A stretch of DNA of 64,000 bases, taken from positions 95,691-159,690 of the forward strand of contig JAQTHT010000002.1 in NCBI GenBank assembly GCA_029433265.1, given 5' to 3'. The notes under the pieces are model-generated. The model searched no databases, was not told the DNA's origin, and saw nothing but the letters and a program-made list of their open reading frames with translations. Below, in pieces: positions 42,068-53,407 of the stretch (position 1 is the stretch's first letter; each line of letters opens with the position of its first letter). A program made the translations under genes and the position numbers. This DNA is from Leuconostocaceae bacterium ESL0958. Lineage in GTDB: Bacteria; Bacillota; Bacilli; Lactobacillales; Lactobacillaceae.

Positions 42068-42988
42068 ATGGCAAAACAATCGAATCGGCCCAAATTTTCT
42101 AGACAACGGTTGGAAGGCGCCGCTTCCTTTTTTAATCGCTCCCTAACAGAACAAGCAGACCCAGGGCAGACAGGCAAGCAGGTAGGCGAAACCACACCTC
42201 AGTCTGAAACATTGCCAGCGACTCCCGGTGCTCGTACAACCGAACAGACAACGGCTCGGCCGGTCAAACGGCTCAAGCCGCTGCCGGCGGTTCACGAAGC
42301 AACTTGGTGGGCGCTTCCGTTGGGACTAATGGTTTTCTGGTCCGTTCAGCCGATTTTTTTTGAAAAAATCTGGCAGCACGGCTATGGCTGGCAGAGCTGG
42401 CCCCTCATCTGTTACGCACTAGCCACGGCCTTTGCCATTGGCCGACTGACGCAACAGCGCTTCCAAAAAAGCGACTGGCAGCTCTGGGGCTGTGCCATTC
42501 TTTCCCTGCTGGTCATTTTCAACTCGGACCTACGGGCCCGCTTTGAAATCATGGCCCTGTTGCTCCTGTTCACCGTTTTCCTCCTACTACTCCCATGGGC
42601 CAACCTACAATTACAAAATGTGCTAGGGCTACTGGCACTGGCCCTCTTGGTGGCCTTCGTCATCCCCATTGCCAGTTATTTCCTGACCTACAACTATGTG
42701 GCCCCTTCTTTCATTCGCCAACAGTGGGTATTAGCAGCCGGCGCTTTCTTCTATCTTGGCCCCCTGCTACTACCAAGGCGGAATGGCATGGACCGACTGG
42801 TCACACTGATTGGCTACGCACTCCTGCTAGTAACCCTGCTCCTGCGGGCGGGGCTACACGTTAGCACGCTCGTCGCCCTCCTGATGGCGACTGCCGCACT
42901 CGTGCTCACTTACAGTCGACCGCTAACCTATCGCATCCAACCCATTGTCAACGCCGGCTGTCTGGCTTGCTTGGCGATTTTCTTCTAA
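42068..42988 (+). CDS. Membrane protein of unknown function
   Basis: I do not recognise a family. The 306-residue protein has a polar, probably disordered N-terminus of about 80 residues rich in Gln, Thr, Ala and basic residues (MAKQSNRPKFSRQRLEG...), then roughly eight membrane helices (first, WWALPLGLMVFWSV; last, PIVNAGCLACLAIFF). GAGGAGG before the ATG at 42068 sets the start; the same frame is open to 41894 but that part lies over the metK riboswitch. It is divergent from metK and monocistronic. Confidence 0.78.
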   Translation: MAKQSNRPKFSRQRLEGAASFFNRSLTEQADPGQTGKQVGETTPQSETLPATPGARTTEQTTARPVKRLKPLPAVHEATWWALPLGLMVFWSVQPIFFEKIWQHGYGWQSWPLICYALATAFAIGRLTQQRFQKSDWQLWGCAILSLLVIFNSDLRARFEIMALLLLFTVFLLLLPWANLQLQNVLGLLALALLVAFVIPIASYFLTYNYVAPSFIRQQWVLAAGAFFYLGPLLLPRRNGMDRLVTLIGYALLLVTLLLRAGLHVSTLVALLMATAALVLTYSRPLTYRIQPIVNAGCLACLAIFF

Positions 42989-43025
42989 AAAACAGCTGCT
43001 CATGCACTATGAGCAGCTGTTTTTA
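42987..43025. terminator. Bidirectional terminator between the membrane protein gene and camS
   Basis: Stem AACAGCTGCTCAT / ATGAGCAGCTGTT, loop GCACT, with A and T runs on both sides. Confidence 0.9.
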
Positions 43026-43031
43026 CTTTGG

Positions 43032-44171
43032 CTACAGATTCGTCACCGTATAGGATTTTTCATCGGCCTTGCGGACCAGGATGGCCTGGACTTCATTGGC
43101 TGTTTTCACCGTAATTTTGACTGGTGCCGAAGCAGGAAGATACTTCAAAGCCGCTGAGGACAGGTAATTCGTAAAGGAATCAATTTCCGTCTGGGAATAG
43201 AACTGCGTCGTGACGGTCACATCCATCGACGATAGCTTCTTATTAGCATACTTTGCGACGGCCGTCGTACCCGCGATATTGGGGAAGAAATTCGTCACGT
43301 CGTTTTTGAAGTTCGTAAAGCCGTTATTTTCGTCGTCCCCTAAGCCAGCGCTTGCCGAAGATTCCTTTGGCAAGACAATCGAACTTTGGTCAACATCTGA
43401 CCAAGGACCCAAATTATCGCCGGACTTCGACGTTGCCTGGGCGTAAAAAGCACCCGGCGCCAACGAATCCTGGGGGGCATTGGCGTACATCGCCAAGACA
43501 ATCGGCACATTTTTACCAACGCCCTTCTGCTGACGGATGGCTTCAATCACCTTGGGCGCAATCTTTTTCCCGTAAGCAATCCGATCTGCCGCTGAAATAT
43601 CTTGGTAGTAAGTGGCGCCGTACTGCTCCTTCTGGTAAGCATCCTGCGTATTCATGGCCAGGCCAACCACCATGCCGCCTAGACGGAGGTCGTTGCCTTC
43701 CTTAGTCATAAAATCCTGCTCCGTCATCGACTGCAGATAAGTTGGTGCTCGACTACTATCAGTCTTACCATTATCCTTCGGGTTCAAGCCGTTCTTATTG
43801 CTATCACTGTTGCGGGCTAAGAGCCCAGAAACCGTGTCAGCATCTAGATACTGTCCCTCCTGGAAGATATAGCGGCCTGTTTTAAAATGACTCTTCGATA
43901 AATCGAGCAGCGAGGATTCAAAGTTTTTAATGTCCATGCTGTTTGCTTCGGAATTGGCCGTAATGCCTCGAGCCGCCGATACTAAGTAGTGCCCGTCTTT
44001 GATGACCGTCTGATACTGCCCGGCTGAATTCTGTGTCAGCTGCACGCCCTTGGTTTTTGTGACCGAAGGACCACTCTGTGTGTTATGCACGAAATAGAAA
44101 AAGACGGACAGGAGGATTAGGACGACCAGGCCGATGATTGCATACACTTTGAGACTAATTCTTTTTAACAT
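43032..44171 (-). CDS. camS: CamS family sex pheromone-type protein
   Basis: The 379-residue protein matches CamS: SVTKTKGVQLTQNSAGQYQTVIKDGHYLVSAARGIT, then FQEGQYLDADTVSGLLAR, LRLGGMVVGLAMNT and a C-terminal half near FYSQTEIDSFTNYLSSAALKYLP. Family members are usually lipoproteins whose signal peptide yields a pheromone. Here the N-terminal hydrophobic segment (YAIIGLVVLILLSVFFYFV) has no lipobox cysteine, so it is probably a plain membrane anchor. It follows ligA by 20 bp in the usual pcrA-ligA-camS order. Confidence 0.87.
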   Translation of the reverse strand: MLKRISLKVYAIIGLVVLILLSVFFYFVHNTQSGPSVTKTKGVQLTQNSAGQYQTVIKDGHYLVSAARGITANSEANSMDIKNFESSLLDLSKSHFKTGRYIFQEGQYLDADTVSGLLARNSDSNKNGLNPKDNGKTDSSRAPTYLQSMTEQDFMTKEGNDLRLGGMVVGLAMNTQDAYQKEQYGATYYQDISAADRIAYGKKIAPKVIEAIRQQKGVGKNVPIVLAMYANAPQDSLAPGAFYAQATSKSGDNLGPWSDVDQSSIVLPKESSASAGLGDDENNGFTNFKNDVTNFFPNIAGTTAVAKYANKKLSSMDVTVTTQFYSQTEIDSFTNYLSSAALKYLPASAPVKITVKTANEVQAILVRKADEKSYTVTNL

Positions 44172-44191
44172 GACTTTCCCCGTCTTGTTGC

Positions 44192-46249
<2,058 letters not shown>

Positions 46250-46271
46250 CTATTTTCTGACCCTGCCCTTT

Positions 46272-48524
46272 TTATTCTTGTACTTTTGAAATTGGGGCAA
46301 AGGCGGCCAAAAGTTGCTTGACGCCAATCTCTGGAAAGGCCACCTTTAGTTCCTGATCTGCTTGGCTCCCTGTCACAGCAACGACCGTACCGGTCCCCCA
46401 TTTTTTGTGGGCGACTTTGTCTCCAGCCTGCCAAGCGACTGTATCGGCACCAGAGGTGCCAGCCTCTTCTTTTTGAACTGCAGAGGCCTGTGGCCGCCGG
46501 CCAGTCGTTGTAGTTGCCCGTAAGAAACGGGAGGAAAGACCGGCTTGAACGGAGGCCTGACTGGCAGCTGGGCCCCGCTGATCCAAGCGTTTTGGATCAA
46601 TTTCGTCAATAAATCGGGAAGGCGGATTGGCCTGTGTTTTCCCGTAAAGTAGCCGGGAAAAAGCATTCGTCAAGTAAAGCTGCCGTTCTGCCCGGGTAAT
46701 CCCGACATAGGCCAAACGGCGCTCCTCTTCCAACTGATCCTCATCTTGTGCCGCTCGGCCCAATGGGAAGAGGCCCTCTTCCAAGCCAATCAAGAAGACG
46801 GTCTTAAACTCCAAGCCCTTGGCTGCGTGCAAAGTCATCAGTGTTACCTGACCGTCGTCTTCGCCAACGTTATCCAAATCGGCCATCAAGGCGGTAGAAC
46901 CAAGGAAATCCGTCAGCGGATCCACCGCTTCTTCCGCTTGATCATCGTACTGATCATCAAATTCCTTTGTTACCGACAGAAATTCATCCAGGTTTTCCAA
47001 ACGGGACTGGGACTCAACGTCTCCTTTCCGCTTCAATTCTTGCCGGTAGTCCGTCTGATCTAAAATTAAATCGGTTAATTCCGAAACAGAGAGGAACTCG
47101 GCCTGCTGGCGGAAATTCTTCATCATTTCCGCAAAGGATAGTAGCTTCGAAACAGCAGCCGGCCGAATGTCGGTCGCTAGCTCAATGGAATCAATAGCCG
47201 CCAACATGGGCAAGGACATCTTGCTGGCAAAGGTGAACAGTCGATCAAGCGTGGTTTGCCCAATGGCACGTTTCGGCACATTGATAATGCGCTCCAGTGC
47301 AGCATTGTCCGCCGGATTGGCCACTAAGGAGAGGTAGGCCATGATATCCAAAATTTCCTTGCGGTCATAGAACTTGTGTCCGCCCACGATGGTATAAGGC
47401 ACCTGGGCCCGTACGAGCGCTTCTTCCATAGCACGGGACTGCGCGTTAGTACGGTACAAGATGGCGAAGTCCGACAAAGGGGCCTGATCTTCCCGGACAC
47501 TTTTTTGAATTTGACCCAACACGTAGTCTGCTTCATCTTGGGCGGATTGGGCCCGGTAGTAGCGAATCTTATCGCCAGCCTTATTATCAGTCCAAAGCTG
47601 CTTCTTGACCCGCTCGTTATTGTGGTTGATGACGTCATTGGCGGCATCCAAAATCACCTGGGTCGACCGGTAGTTCTGTTCCAAGAACACAGACTTAGCA
47701 TCTGGCCAGTCCTTTTCAAAGTTCAAAATATTTTGCATGTTGGCGCCACGCCAGCCGTAAATCGACTGATCCGCATCCCCCACTACGGCCAGATTGCGGG
47801 AACCTTGGGCCAGCAAGTTCACAATTTTATACTGGGCATCGTTGGTATCCTGATACTCGTCCACGTGCAGGTAGGCAAACTGCTTTTGGTAGCGTTCCAA
47901 GACGGCTGGCACCTGCTCGAAGAGTTCAATCGTCAGCATGATTAAGTCGTCAAAATCGACGGACTGGGCCTGCCGGAGGGCCAGTTGGTAGTTGCGGTAA
48001 GCTTCCGCTACCTGCTCTTCATAGAAGTTACTGGCAGTCTTGGCAAAATCCTTTGCCGTCAACAAGTCGTTTTTAGCATTAGAAATCGTGCCTAGCACGG
48101 TCCTAGGATCATACTGGTTGCTGTCCAAATTCAGGTCACTCAGGACCCGCTTCATCAAAGTCTTTTGAGCAGAGCCGTCTAAAATCGTAAAGTTCTTGTT
48201 CAAGCCGATGGCTTCACCATCCCGGCGCAAGATTCGTACGGCCAGCGCGTGAAAGGTCGAAACCCAAACTTGCTGGGCCACTTCTGGATCAACCAATCGA
48301 CCAATTCGTTCTCGCATCTCGCGGGCCGCCTTGTTGGTAAAGGTGATGGCCAAAATCCGCCAAGGAAAGACCTGTTCATCTTCAATTAAGTGGGCCACTC
48401 GGTGCGTCAAAACGCGGGTCTTACCGGAACCGGCCCCTGCCATAATCAGCAGGGGGCCCTCGGTCGTTCTAACCGCTTCGGCCTGCTTGTCGTTCATGCC
48501 CTTTGTTAGTTCTTCAACACTCAT
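46272..48524 (-). CDS. pcrA: ATP-dependent DNA helicase PcrA
   Basis: The 750-residue superfamily 1 helicase has Q-motif MNDKQAEAV, Walker A MAGAGSGKTRVL, motif II VDEYQDTNDAQY, motif III VVGDADQSIYGWRGA and motif VI LAYVGITRAERQLYL. The C-terminal tail is a variable linker followed by a Tudor-like RNA polymerase-binding domain (WQAGDKVAHKKWGTGTVVAV). It opens the pcrA-ligA-camS operon. Confidence 0.97.
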   Translation of the reverse strand: MSVEELTKGMNDKQAEAVRTTEGPLLIMAGAGSGKTRVLTHRVAHLIEDEQVFPWRILAITFTNKAAREMRERIGRLVDPEVAQQVWVSTFHALAVRILRRDGEAIGLNKNFTILDGSAQKTLMKRVLSDLNLDSNQYDPRTVLGTISNAKNDLLTAKDFAKTASNFYEEQVAEAYRNYQLALRQAQSVDFDDLIMLTIELFEQVPAVLERYQKQFAYLHVDEYQDTNDAQYKIVNLLAQGSRNLAVVGDADQSIYGWRGANMQNILNFEKDWPDAKSVFLEQNYRSTQVILDAANDVINHNNERVKKQLWTDNKAGDKIRYYRAQSAQDEADYVLGQIQKSVREDQAPLSDFAILYRTNAQSRAMEEALVRAQVPYTIVGGHKFYDRKEILDIMAYLSLVANPADNAALERIINVPKRAIGQTTLDRLFTFASKMSLPMLAAIDSIELATDIRPAAVSKLLSFAEMMKNFRQQAEFLSVSELTDLILDQTDYRQELKRKGDVESQSRLENLDEFLSVTKEFDDQYDDQAEEAVDPLTDFLGSTALMADLDNVGEDDGQVTLMTLHAAKGLEFKTVFLIGLEEGLFPLGRAAQDEDQLEEERRLAYVGITRAERQLYLTNAFSRLLYGKTQANPPSRFIDEIDPKRLDQRGPAASQASVQAGLSSRFLRATTTTGRRPQASAVQKEEAGTSGADTVAWQAGDKVAHKKWGTGTVVAVTGSQADQELKVAFPEIGVKQLLAAFAPISKVQE

Positions 48525-48602
48525 TTTGCCATCCTAATCGTTTTTTACACTGCACTTATTTTATCATAAATCAGCCGCCGCCAGTTTCTAGCCCCGCCCA
48601 AA

Positions 48603-48628
48603 GAAAAGAACAGCCTCCCGGCTGTCCT
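48603..48628 (-). terminator. Terminator after the GH73 gene
   Basis: Stem ACAGCC / GGCTGT with GGGA loop and a minus-strand tail CTTTTCTTT. It is a modest T run. Confidence 0.6.
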
Positions 48629-48637
48629 TAGAAAAAA

Positions 48638-49267
48638 TTATTGCGACACGCGATCAAAGCGCTGCAAGTGCCAGCGTTCAATGACCGTCATAATTTTTGC
48701 TGCATAATCCGGATCGGTTGCATAGCCATCTTGCACCAGGGCTTTGGCGGCAGCCTTGTAATCCTTGGCCGCTAGCACATGGGCGTACTGCTTTGGATTC
48801 CAATTGGTCCCCTTGGACAGCAACAGCGCATGATCTTTCATCGAAGCCTGCCAATTCTGGTAGGTGCGAAAGCGGTCATCAATGGTCACCCACTGACCGT
48901 CCTCATATTCCTTGGTGGCAATGACCGTCCCCGGCTCTTGGTCACTGGCCTTGATCCCATAGAGATTATGGGCTTGCTGAGCTAGTTCCGACTGCCCCCA
49001 GTTCGATTCCAAAATTGCCTGGGCTAAGGAAACCGAAGCCAGAACTTGATAGTCCTTTTGCAATTTTTGAGCGTAAGGCGCCCATTCGTTTAACAGCTTT
49101 TCTTCGGCACTCTTGGGCAGATTCGTGGACTGCTGTGAATGGGACCAAGTGGACCGCCAGTAAATGGCCGAAACCAGAAGGGCCACAAAGAGGAAGGCCA
49201 AGAAAAAATAGGTGCGGCGGGTCTTTTTGTTTTTGGGCAAGACAAAAAACTTTTTTCGTTGCGCCAT
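48638..49267 (-). CDS. Membrane-anchored GH73 N-acetylglucosaminidase
   Basis: The 209-residue protein has a basic cytoplasmic start (RKKFFVLPKNKKTRR), a membrane helix (YFFLAFLFVALLVSAIYW) and a glucosaminidase domain: SVSLAQAILESNWGQSELA with the catalytic Glu, HNLYGIKAS, and RFRTYQNWQASMKDHALLL, ending ALVQDGYATDPDYAAKIMTVIE. Such enzymes cut peptidoglycan glycan strands. There are no LysM or SH3 repeats, and the anchor keeps it at the membrane surface. Confidence 0.9.
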   Translation of the reverse strand: MAQRKKFFVLPKNKKTRRTYFFLAFLFVALLVSAIYWRSTWSHSQQSTNLPKSAEEKLLNEWAPYAQKLQKDYQVLASVSLAQAILESNWGQSELAQQAHNLYGIKASDQEPGTVIATKEYEDGQWVTIDDRFRTYQNWQASMKDHALLLSKGTNWNPKQYAHVLAAKDYKAAAKALVQDGYATDPDYAAKIMTVIERWHLQRFDRVSQ

Positions 49268-49333
49268 TCACCCACCCCCAATCCGTTTACTAGCAAGCAT
49301 TATACCGAATTCTCGCCCAACTGCCAAATGAGA

Positions 49334-49364
49334 CAAAAAAACATTGACGATTGTCAATGTTTTC
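49334..49364 (-). terminator. Terminator after the alaS-ireB-ruvX-DUF1292 operon
   Basis: Stem AAAACATTGAC / GTCAATGTTTT with seven T on the minus strand. Confidence 0.9.
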
Positions 49365-49370
49365 AGCGAC

Positions 49371-49667
49371 TTATTCGAAGTTGTTATCGTCGTCTAAGAA
49401 GGTATTCAACACTTCTTCGACCATGTCCCATTCCGCATCATCTTCGATGGGCAGCAAGTCTTCTTCCTTGGCTTCTGCATCTTCCGTTGGCTGGAAAATG
49501 TAGGCCTGGACGTCCACTTGCTCATCCTCTTCCACCCCTTCTGGTACCAAGAGAATGTAAGACTTGTCATATTCTTCCGAATGGAAGGTAAAGAGCACTT
49601 CGTACAGTGCTTCATCCCCGTTTTCATCAACGAGGGTAATTTGATCGATTTCTGGTTCTTGTGCCAT
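49371..49667 (-). CDS. DUF1292 (YrzB) family protein
   Basis: The 98-residue, very acidic protein matches DUF1292: [33 protein letters not shown], then AYIFQPTED and an acidic tail. Its function is unknown; its place after ireB and ruvX is conserved in Firmicutes. Confidence 0.9.
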   Translation of the reverse strand: MAQEPEIDQITLVDENGDEALYEVLFTFHSEEYDKSYILLVPEGVEEDEQVDVQAYIFQPTEDAEAKEEDLLPIEDDAEWDMVEEVLNTFLDDDNNFE

Positions 49668-49690
49668 GTTTTCTCCTTTGCAGGGGTTAC

Positions 49691-50122
49691 TTATTTGGTT
49701 AAGGGCCCTTGCCGGTCCAGGTAGTTTTGCAAAATGAACTCGGCCGCAATCTTATCGATGACTTGCTTCCTTTTTTTCCGGGAAACGTCCGCCTCTTCGA
49801 CCAGCATGCGTTCCGCTTCAACAGTCGTCAGCCGTTCATCTTGAAAGTCAGTGGGCAGGTCAAAGTGCTCCTGCACGAGGGCCGCATAGGCCCGGGACGC
49901 CTCTGCCCGAGGACCTTCCGAATTATTCATATTCTTTGGTAGGCCCAGGACCACGCCCTGTACCTTCTTGGCCGCAATGATGGCCCCCAGCCGTTCTAAG
50001 CCAAATTCTTTTTGTGCTTCATCAATTGGGATAATTTCCACGCCCTGGGCCGTCCAGCCCAAGGGATCAGAAACCGCCACCCCAACCGTTTTCGACCCAA
50101 CGTCTAATCCGAGTATTCGCAT
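49691..50122 (-). CDS. ruvX: Holliday junction resolvase-like / pre-16S rRNA nuclease YqgF
   Basis: The 143-residue RNase H-fold protein starts [20 protein letters not shown] and has [17 protein letters not shown] and [13 protein letters not shown], the YqgF signature. Members process the 16S rRNA 5' end. It overlaps ireB by one base (50122). Confidence 0.94.
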   Translation of the reverse strand: MRILGLDVGSKTVGVAVSDPLGWTAQGVEIIPIDEAQKEFGLERLGAIIAAKKVQGVVLGLPKNMNNSEGPRAEASRAYAALVQEHFDLPTDFQDERLTTVEAERMLVEEADVSRKKRKQVIDKIAAEFILQNYLDRQGPLTK

Positions 50123-50373
50123 TATTTATTCAAATAAGCGTGTACGAGCTCTTCGATGATTTCATCACGCTCATGGTGCTTGATTAAATTCCGCGCATCA
50201 TGCAAGCGGGGAATGTAAGCAGGGTCGCCGGACATCAAGTAGCCCACAATCTGGTTCAAGGGGTTATACCCCTTTTCTTCTAGGGCCTCATAGACCAAAA
50301 CCATGGTGTCATGAATATCCTTTTTGTCCTGGTTGCCAAAGTCAAAGATGGCTGTCTCATCATTTACACTCAT
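50122..50373 (-). CDS. ireB: IreB family regulatory phosphoprotein
   Basis: The 83-residue protein ([58 protein letters not shown]) matches IreB/YrzL, including threonines near the N-terminus that are targets of the PASTA kinase IreK in enterococci. The cognate kinase is not in this window. Confidence 0.94.
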   Translation of the reverse strand: MSVNDETAIFDFGNQDKKDIHDTMVLVYEALEEKGYNPLNQIVGYLMSGDPAYIPRLHDARNLIKHHERDEIIEELVHAYLNK

Positions 50374-50451
50374 CGCACACGCTCCTTTCTATTCGAGATT
50401 TTGTTCATTGGTCTTAGTTTATCATGTTTTCTTTGAAAAACCGAACAGCCC

Positions 50452-53130
50452 TTAAATCGCTGCCAAGATTTCTCGGGCCTGCTGCAGGGCAGCTGGAATC
50501 TGGGCCTGGTCTTTCCCACCGGCCTGGGCCAAATCAGGACGGCCACCACCGCCGCCACCAACAGTCTTGGCCATGGCCTTGACCACAGCACCAGCCTTGA
50601 CGCCAGCATCATTGGCCGTCTTGTCGGCGGCGACTAGCAAGTTCACCCGGTCACCGATGGCGGCTGCTAAGACCAGCACGTTGGCACTGCCCGCAGCCCG
50701 CCAAGCATCCGCCATCTGCCGCAATTCTTCTGCAGCCGCCACTTTCACTTGGGCAATGACAACTTTCAGACCGTTCAAATCTTCCGCCTGCTGGAGCATT
50801 TCTTGCGTCTTCAAGCTAGCTAACTGTCCTTGCAAGCTTGTCAGTTCCTGCTGCTGCTGCTTGAATGCTTGCTGCAGCTCACTGACTCGGTCCTTCACGG
50901 CCAAGAGATTGGCCACCTTCAACTGGTCAGCGACCGCTGCCAATGTCTGCTGTTCAGCCTCAAAGCGTGTCAAGGCTGGTAAGGAAGTCATGGCCTCAAT
51001 CCGGCGAATACCAGCGCCCGTGCCCCCTTCCGAAACAATCCGGAAAAGACCAAGTTCTGCGGTCGTCTGGGCATGGGTGCCCCCGTCAAATTCCTGGTTG
51101 TAGTCTCCAATGCGCACAATGCGGACGGTATCGCCATACTTATCATCAAAGACGGCCACTGCATCTTGCTTTTTGGCTTCCTCAATGGGTAATTCTGCCC
51201 AAGTAATAGGCAGGTTTTTGGCAATCTGTTCGTTAACTTCATCCTGAATGGCATTGATCGTCTTCTGATCTAACGGTCCTTCGTGGTTAAAATCAAAGCG
51301 GAGGTATTCTGGTTCGACCAGCGAACCCTGCTGGTGGACATCGCCCCCAACAATATTCCGCAAAGCCTGGTCCAAAAGGTGGGTGGCCGTGTGGTTTAAC
51401 GAAACGGCATGGTGCCGTTCGAGGTCAACGGCTAACTGGACCACTGCATCGACATGCAAGTCGGCCAAAGCCTCGACCGTGTGAATGTGCTGACCATTCG
51501 GACCGGTTTGGACATCCGTAACCGTGGCCAAAACCTGACCAGAGCCATCCTTGACCGTCCCGAAGTCAGCTACTTGGCCGCCCATTTCTGCATAGAAGGG
51601 CGTCTGATCAAAGACCAACCAGGCCACTTGGCCTGCTGGTACATGGTCCGTCAAAACGGACAGCCCTTCGGCATCATTGGCCACGATGGCCACGATTTTT
51701 GCATCCTGAACCGCCGTGGTCGTCCAACCAACGTAAGTGGACGGCACTGTCAGATCAGTCAAAACAGCATTTTGAACGCCCATAGCAGGCCCTTTGGCGC
51801 GGGCTGCCCGGGCTCGGTCCTTTTGTGCTTGTAAGGCGGCTTCAAAGCCAGGCAAATCAACCGTCATGCCTGCTTCTGCAGCTTGTTCCTCAGTCAATTC
51901 CACTGGGAAACCATAGGTATCGGAGAGCTTGAAGGCATCTTCGCCGGCAAGCACTGTCCGACCGGCGGCCTTGGCTTCCACGATCACCTGATCCAACAGT
52001 GCCAACCCAGCCTTCAACGTCTTATTAAAACGCTTTTCCTCAGCCAGGATGGTCCGTTCAATCTCGCCCTGTTTGTCCGCCAACTCAGGGTAAAAGACAG
52101 CCAGCGTGTCCACAACCGGTTGGACCAACTGCGAGAGGAAGTTTCCTTGAATCCCTAGCTTCTGGCCGTGGAGGACCGCCCGCCGGAGCAAACGACGAAT
52201 GACATAGCCGCGGCCTTCGTTACTTGGCTTGGCCCCATCGGCAATGGCAAAGGAAATGGCCCGAATGTGGTCCGCAATAACCTTAAAGGACACATTGGCT
52301 TCCGTGTCCTGGCTTTGGTCATAGTGATAGCCGTCTGCCAACGTTTCCGTCTTATGGATGATGGGCAGGAACAAGTCCGTATCAAAGTTCGTCCGACCGT
52401 TTTGGAAGACCGAAACCAAACGTTCCAAGCCCATGCCCGTATCAATGTTTTTATGAGGCAGTTCAGGATAGGTACTGTTATCGGTCAAACCGGGCAAGTG
52501 GTTAAACTGCGAAAAGACAATGTTCCAGATTTCCAGGTAGCGTTCATTTTCACCGCCGGGATACATTTCTGGGTCGTCTGCGGGCAAATCCGCAAAGGCC
52601 GGGCCCCGATCATAGAAGATTTCAGAATCGGGACCGGAAGGCCCTTCCCCAATGTCCCAGAAATTATCCTCGACTTCATAAATATGGCCGGCTGGCAAAT
52701 CGGTCTTTTCCCAAATTGCCCGTGACTCCTTATCCTTTGGATAGACCGTTACGTAAAGCTTTTCTTTATCCAAGCCATACCAATCAGGGGAGGTCAATAG
52801 TTCCCAGGCCCAAGGAATCACTTCTTCCTTGAAGTAATCGCCAATGGAGAAGTTGCCCATCATTTCAAAAAGTGTGTGATGCCGGGCTGTATGGCCCACG
52901 TTTTCAATATCATTGGTCCGGATGGCCTTCTGGGCATTGGTCAAACGGGGCTTGGGTGGCACCACCGTGCCATCAAAGTACTTTTTGAGTGTGGCCACCC
53001 CGGAGTTAATCCAGAGTAAGGAGGGGTCATTTTCTGGAATCAATGACTTGGCGGGTACTACCAAGTGGTCCTTACTCTCGAAAAAGTCCAAGAACATCTG
53101 CCGAATCTGTGCTGATGATAAGTCCTTCAT
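50452..53130 (-). CDS. alaS: Alanyl-tRNA synthetase
   Basis: The 892-residue enzyme has the class II core (IRQMFLDFFESKDHLVVPAKSLIP, GHTARHHTLFEMMGNFSIGDYFK), the editing-domain metal motif LNHTATHLLDQAL and C-terminal glycine-rich GGGGGGRPDLAQAGG. The start at 53130 follows AAAGGAG; the frame continues to 53310 through the T-box leader, which is not coding. It leads the operon alaS-ireB-ruvX-DUF1292. Confidence 0.96.
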   Translation of the reverse strand: MKDLSSAQIRQMFLDFFESKDHLVVPAKSLIPENDPSLLWINSGVATLKKYFDGTVVPPKPRLTNAQKAIRTNDIENVGHTARHHTLFEMMGNFSIGDYFKEEVIPWAWELLTSPDWYGLDKEKLYVTVYPKDKESRAIWEKTDLPAGHIYEVEDNFWDIGEGPSGPDSEIFYDRGPAFADLPADDPEMYPGGENERYLEIWNIVFSQFNHLPGLTDNSTYPELPHKNIDTGMGLERLVSVFQNGRTNFDTDLFLPIIHKTETLADGYHYDQSQDTEANVSFKVIADHIRAISFAIADGAKPSNEGRGYVIRRLLRRAVLHGQKLGIQGNFLSQLVQPVVDTLAVFYPELADKQGEIERTILAEEKRFNKTLKAGLALLDQVIVEAKAAGRTVLAGEDAFKLSDTYGFPVELTEEQAAEAGMTVDLPGFEAALQAQKDRARAARAKGPAMGVQNAVLTDLTVPSTYVGWTTTAVQDAKIVAIVANDAEGLSVLTDHVPAGQVAWLVFDQTPFYAEMGGQVADFGTVKDGSGQVLATVTDVQTGPNGQHIHTVEALADLHVDAVVQLAVDLERHHAVSLNHTATHLLDQALRNIVGGDVHQQGSLVEPEYLRFDFNHEGPLDQKTINAIQDEVNEQIAKNLPITWAELPIEEAKKQDAVAVFDDKYGDTVRIVRIGDYNQEFDGGTHAQTTAELGLFRIVSEGGTGAGIRRIEAMTSLPALTRFEAEQQTLAAVADQLKVANLLAVKDRVSELQQAFKQQQQELTSLQGQLASLKTQEMLQQAEDLNGLKVVIAQVKVAAAEELRQMADAWRAAGSANVLVLAAAIGDRVNLLVAADKTANDAGVKAGAVVKAMAKTVGGGGGGRPDLAQAGGKDQAQIPAALQQAREILAAI

Positions 53131-53162
53131 AAGTGCTCCTTTATCAATAGAAAAAGACCAAA

Positions 53163-53203
53163 ACAAAGTGCGGACGCGTGACCGTGGTACCACCGCACTT
53201 TGT
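53163..53203 (-). terminator. T-box terminator
   Basis: Stem ACAAAGTGCGG / CCGCACTTTGT, with a T-rich minus-strand tail. Confidence 0.85.
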
Positions 53204-53370
53204 AATGATCTTCGTTGATCGTTACCTTGTTTACTTGTTGATAACGCAGTTCCTGCGGCTGGGTTGTCCCCATGCGTGTCATCGGGAGCGCGGGCCAAGC
53301 GCTCTAGCACTTTCCATCAACCAGTGCCTTGCTGTAAGAGGAAAACTGGGCCCACATGTCCGATTCATTC
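53163..53370 (-). promoter_or_regulatory. T-box leader of alaS
   Basis: The minus strand carries the T-box sequence GGTGGTACCACG (TGGTACCACG at 53192-53183), whose UGGU pairs with the ACCA end of tRNA-Ala, within the 5' arm and loop of the terminator at 53163-53203. Upstream are hairpins of a Stem I-like region, including GAGCGC/GCGCTC and CACT/AGTG around GGTTGATGGAA. A GCA that could be the specifier lies in ACACGCATGG near 53275, but I did not fix the specifier loop with certainty. Confidence 0.8.
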
Positions 53371-53376
53371 AGCCAT

Positions 53377-53385
53377 ATTATAACA
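53377..53385 (-). promoter_or_regulatory. Extended -10 promoter of the alaS T-box transcript
   Basis: TGTTATAAT on the minus strand, a perfect -10 with TG extension; the -35 region is weak. Confidence 0.6.
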
Positions 53386-53407
53386 CAGTTCGGCACTGCC
53401 AGTTGCC

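Noticed and set aside
53131..53310. Upstream extension of alaS
   Set aside because: The segment is the T-box leader; homologues begin at MKDLSSAQIR and AAAGGAG precedes that ATG.
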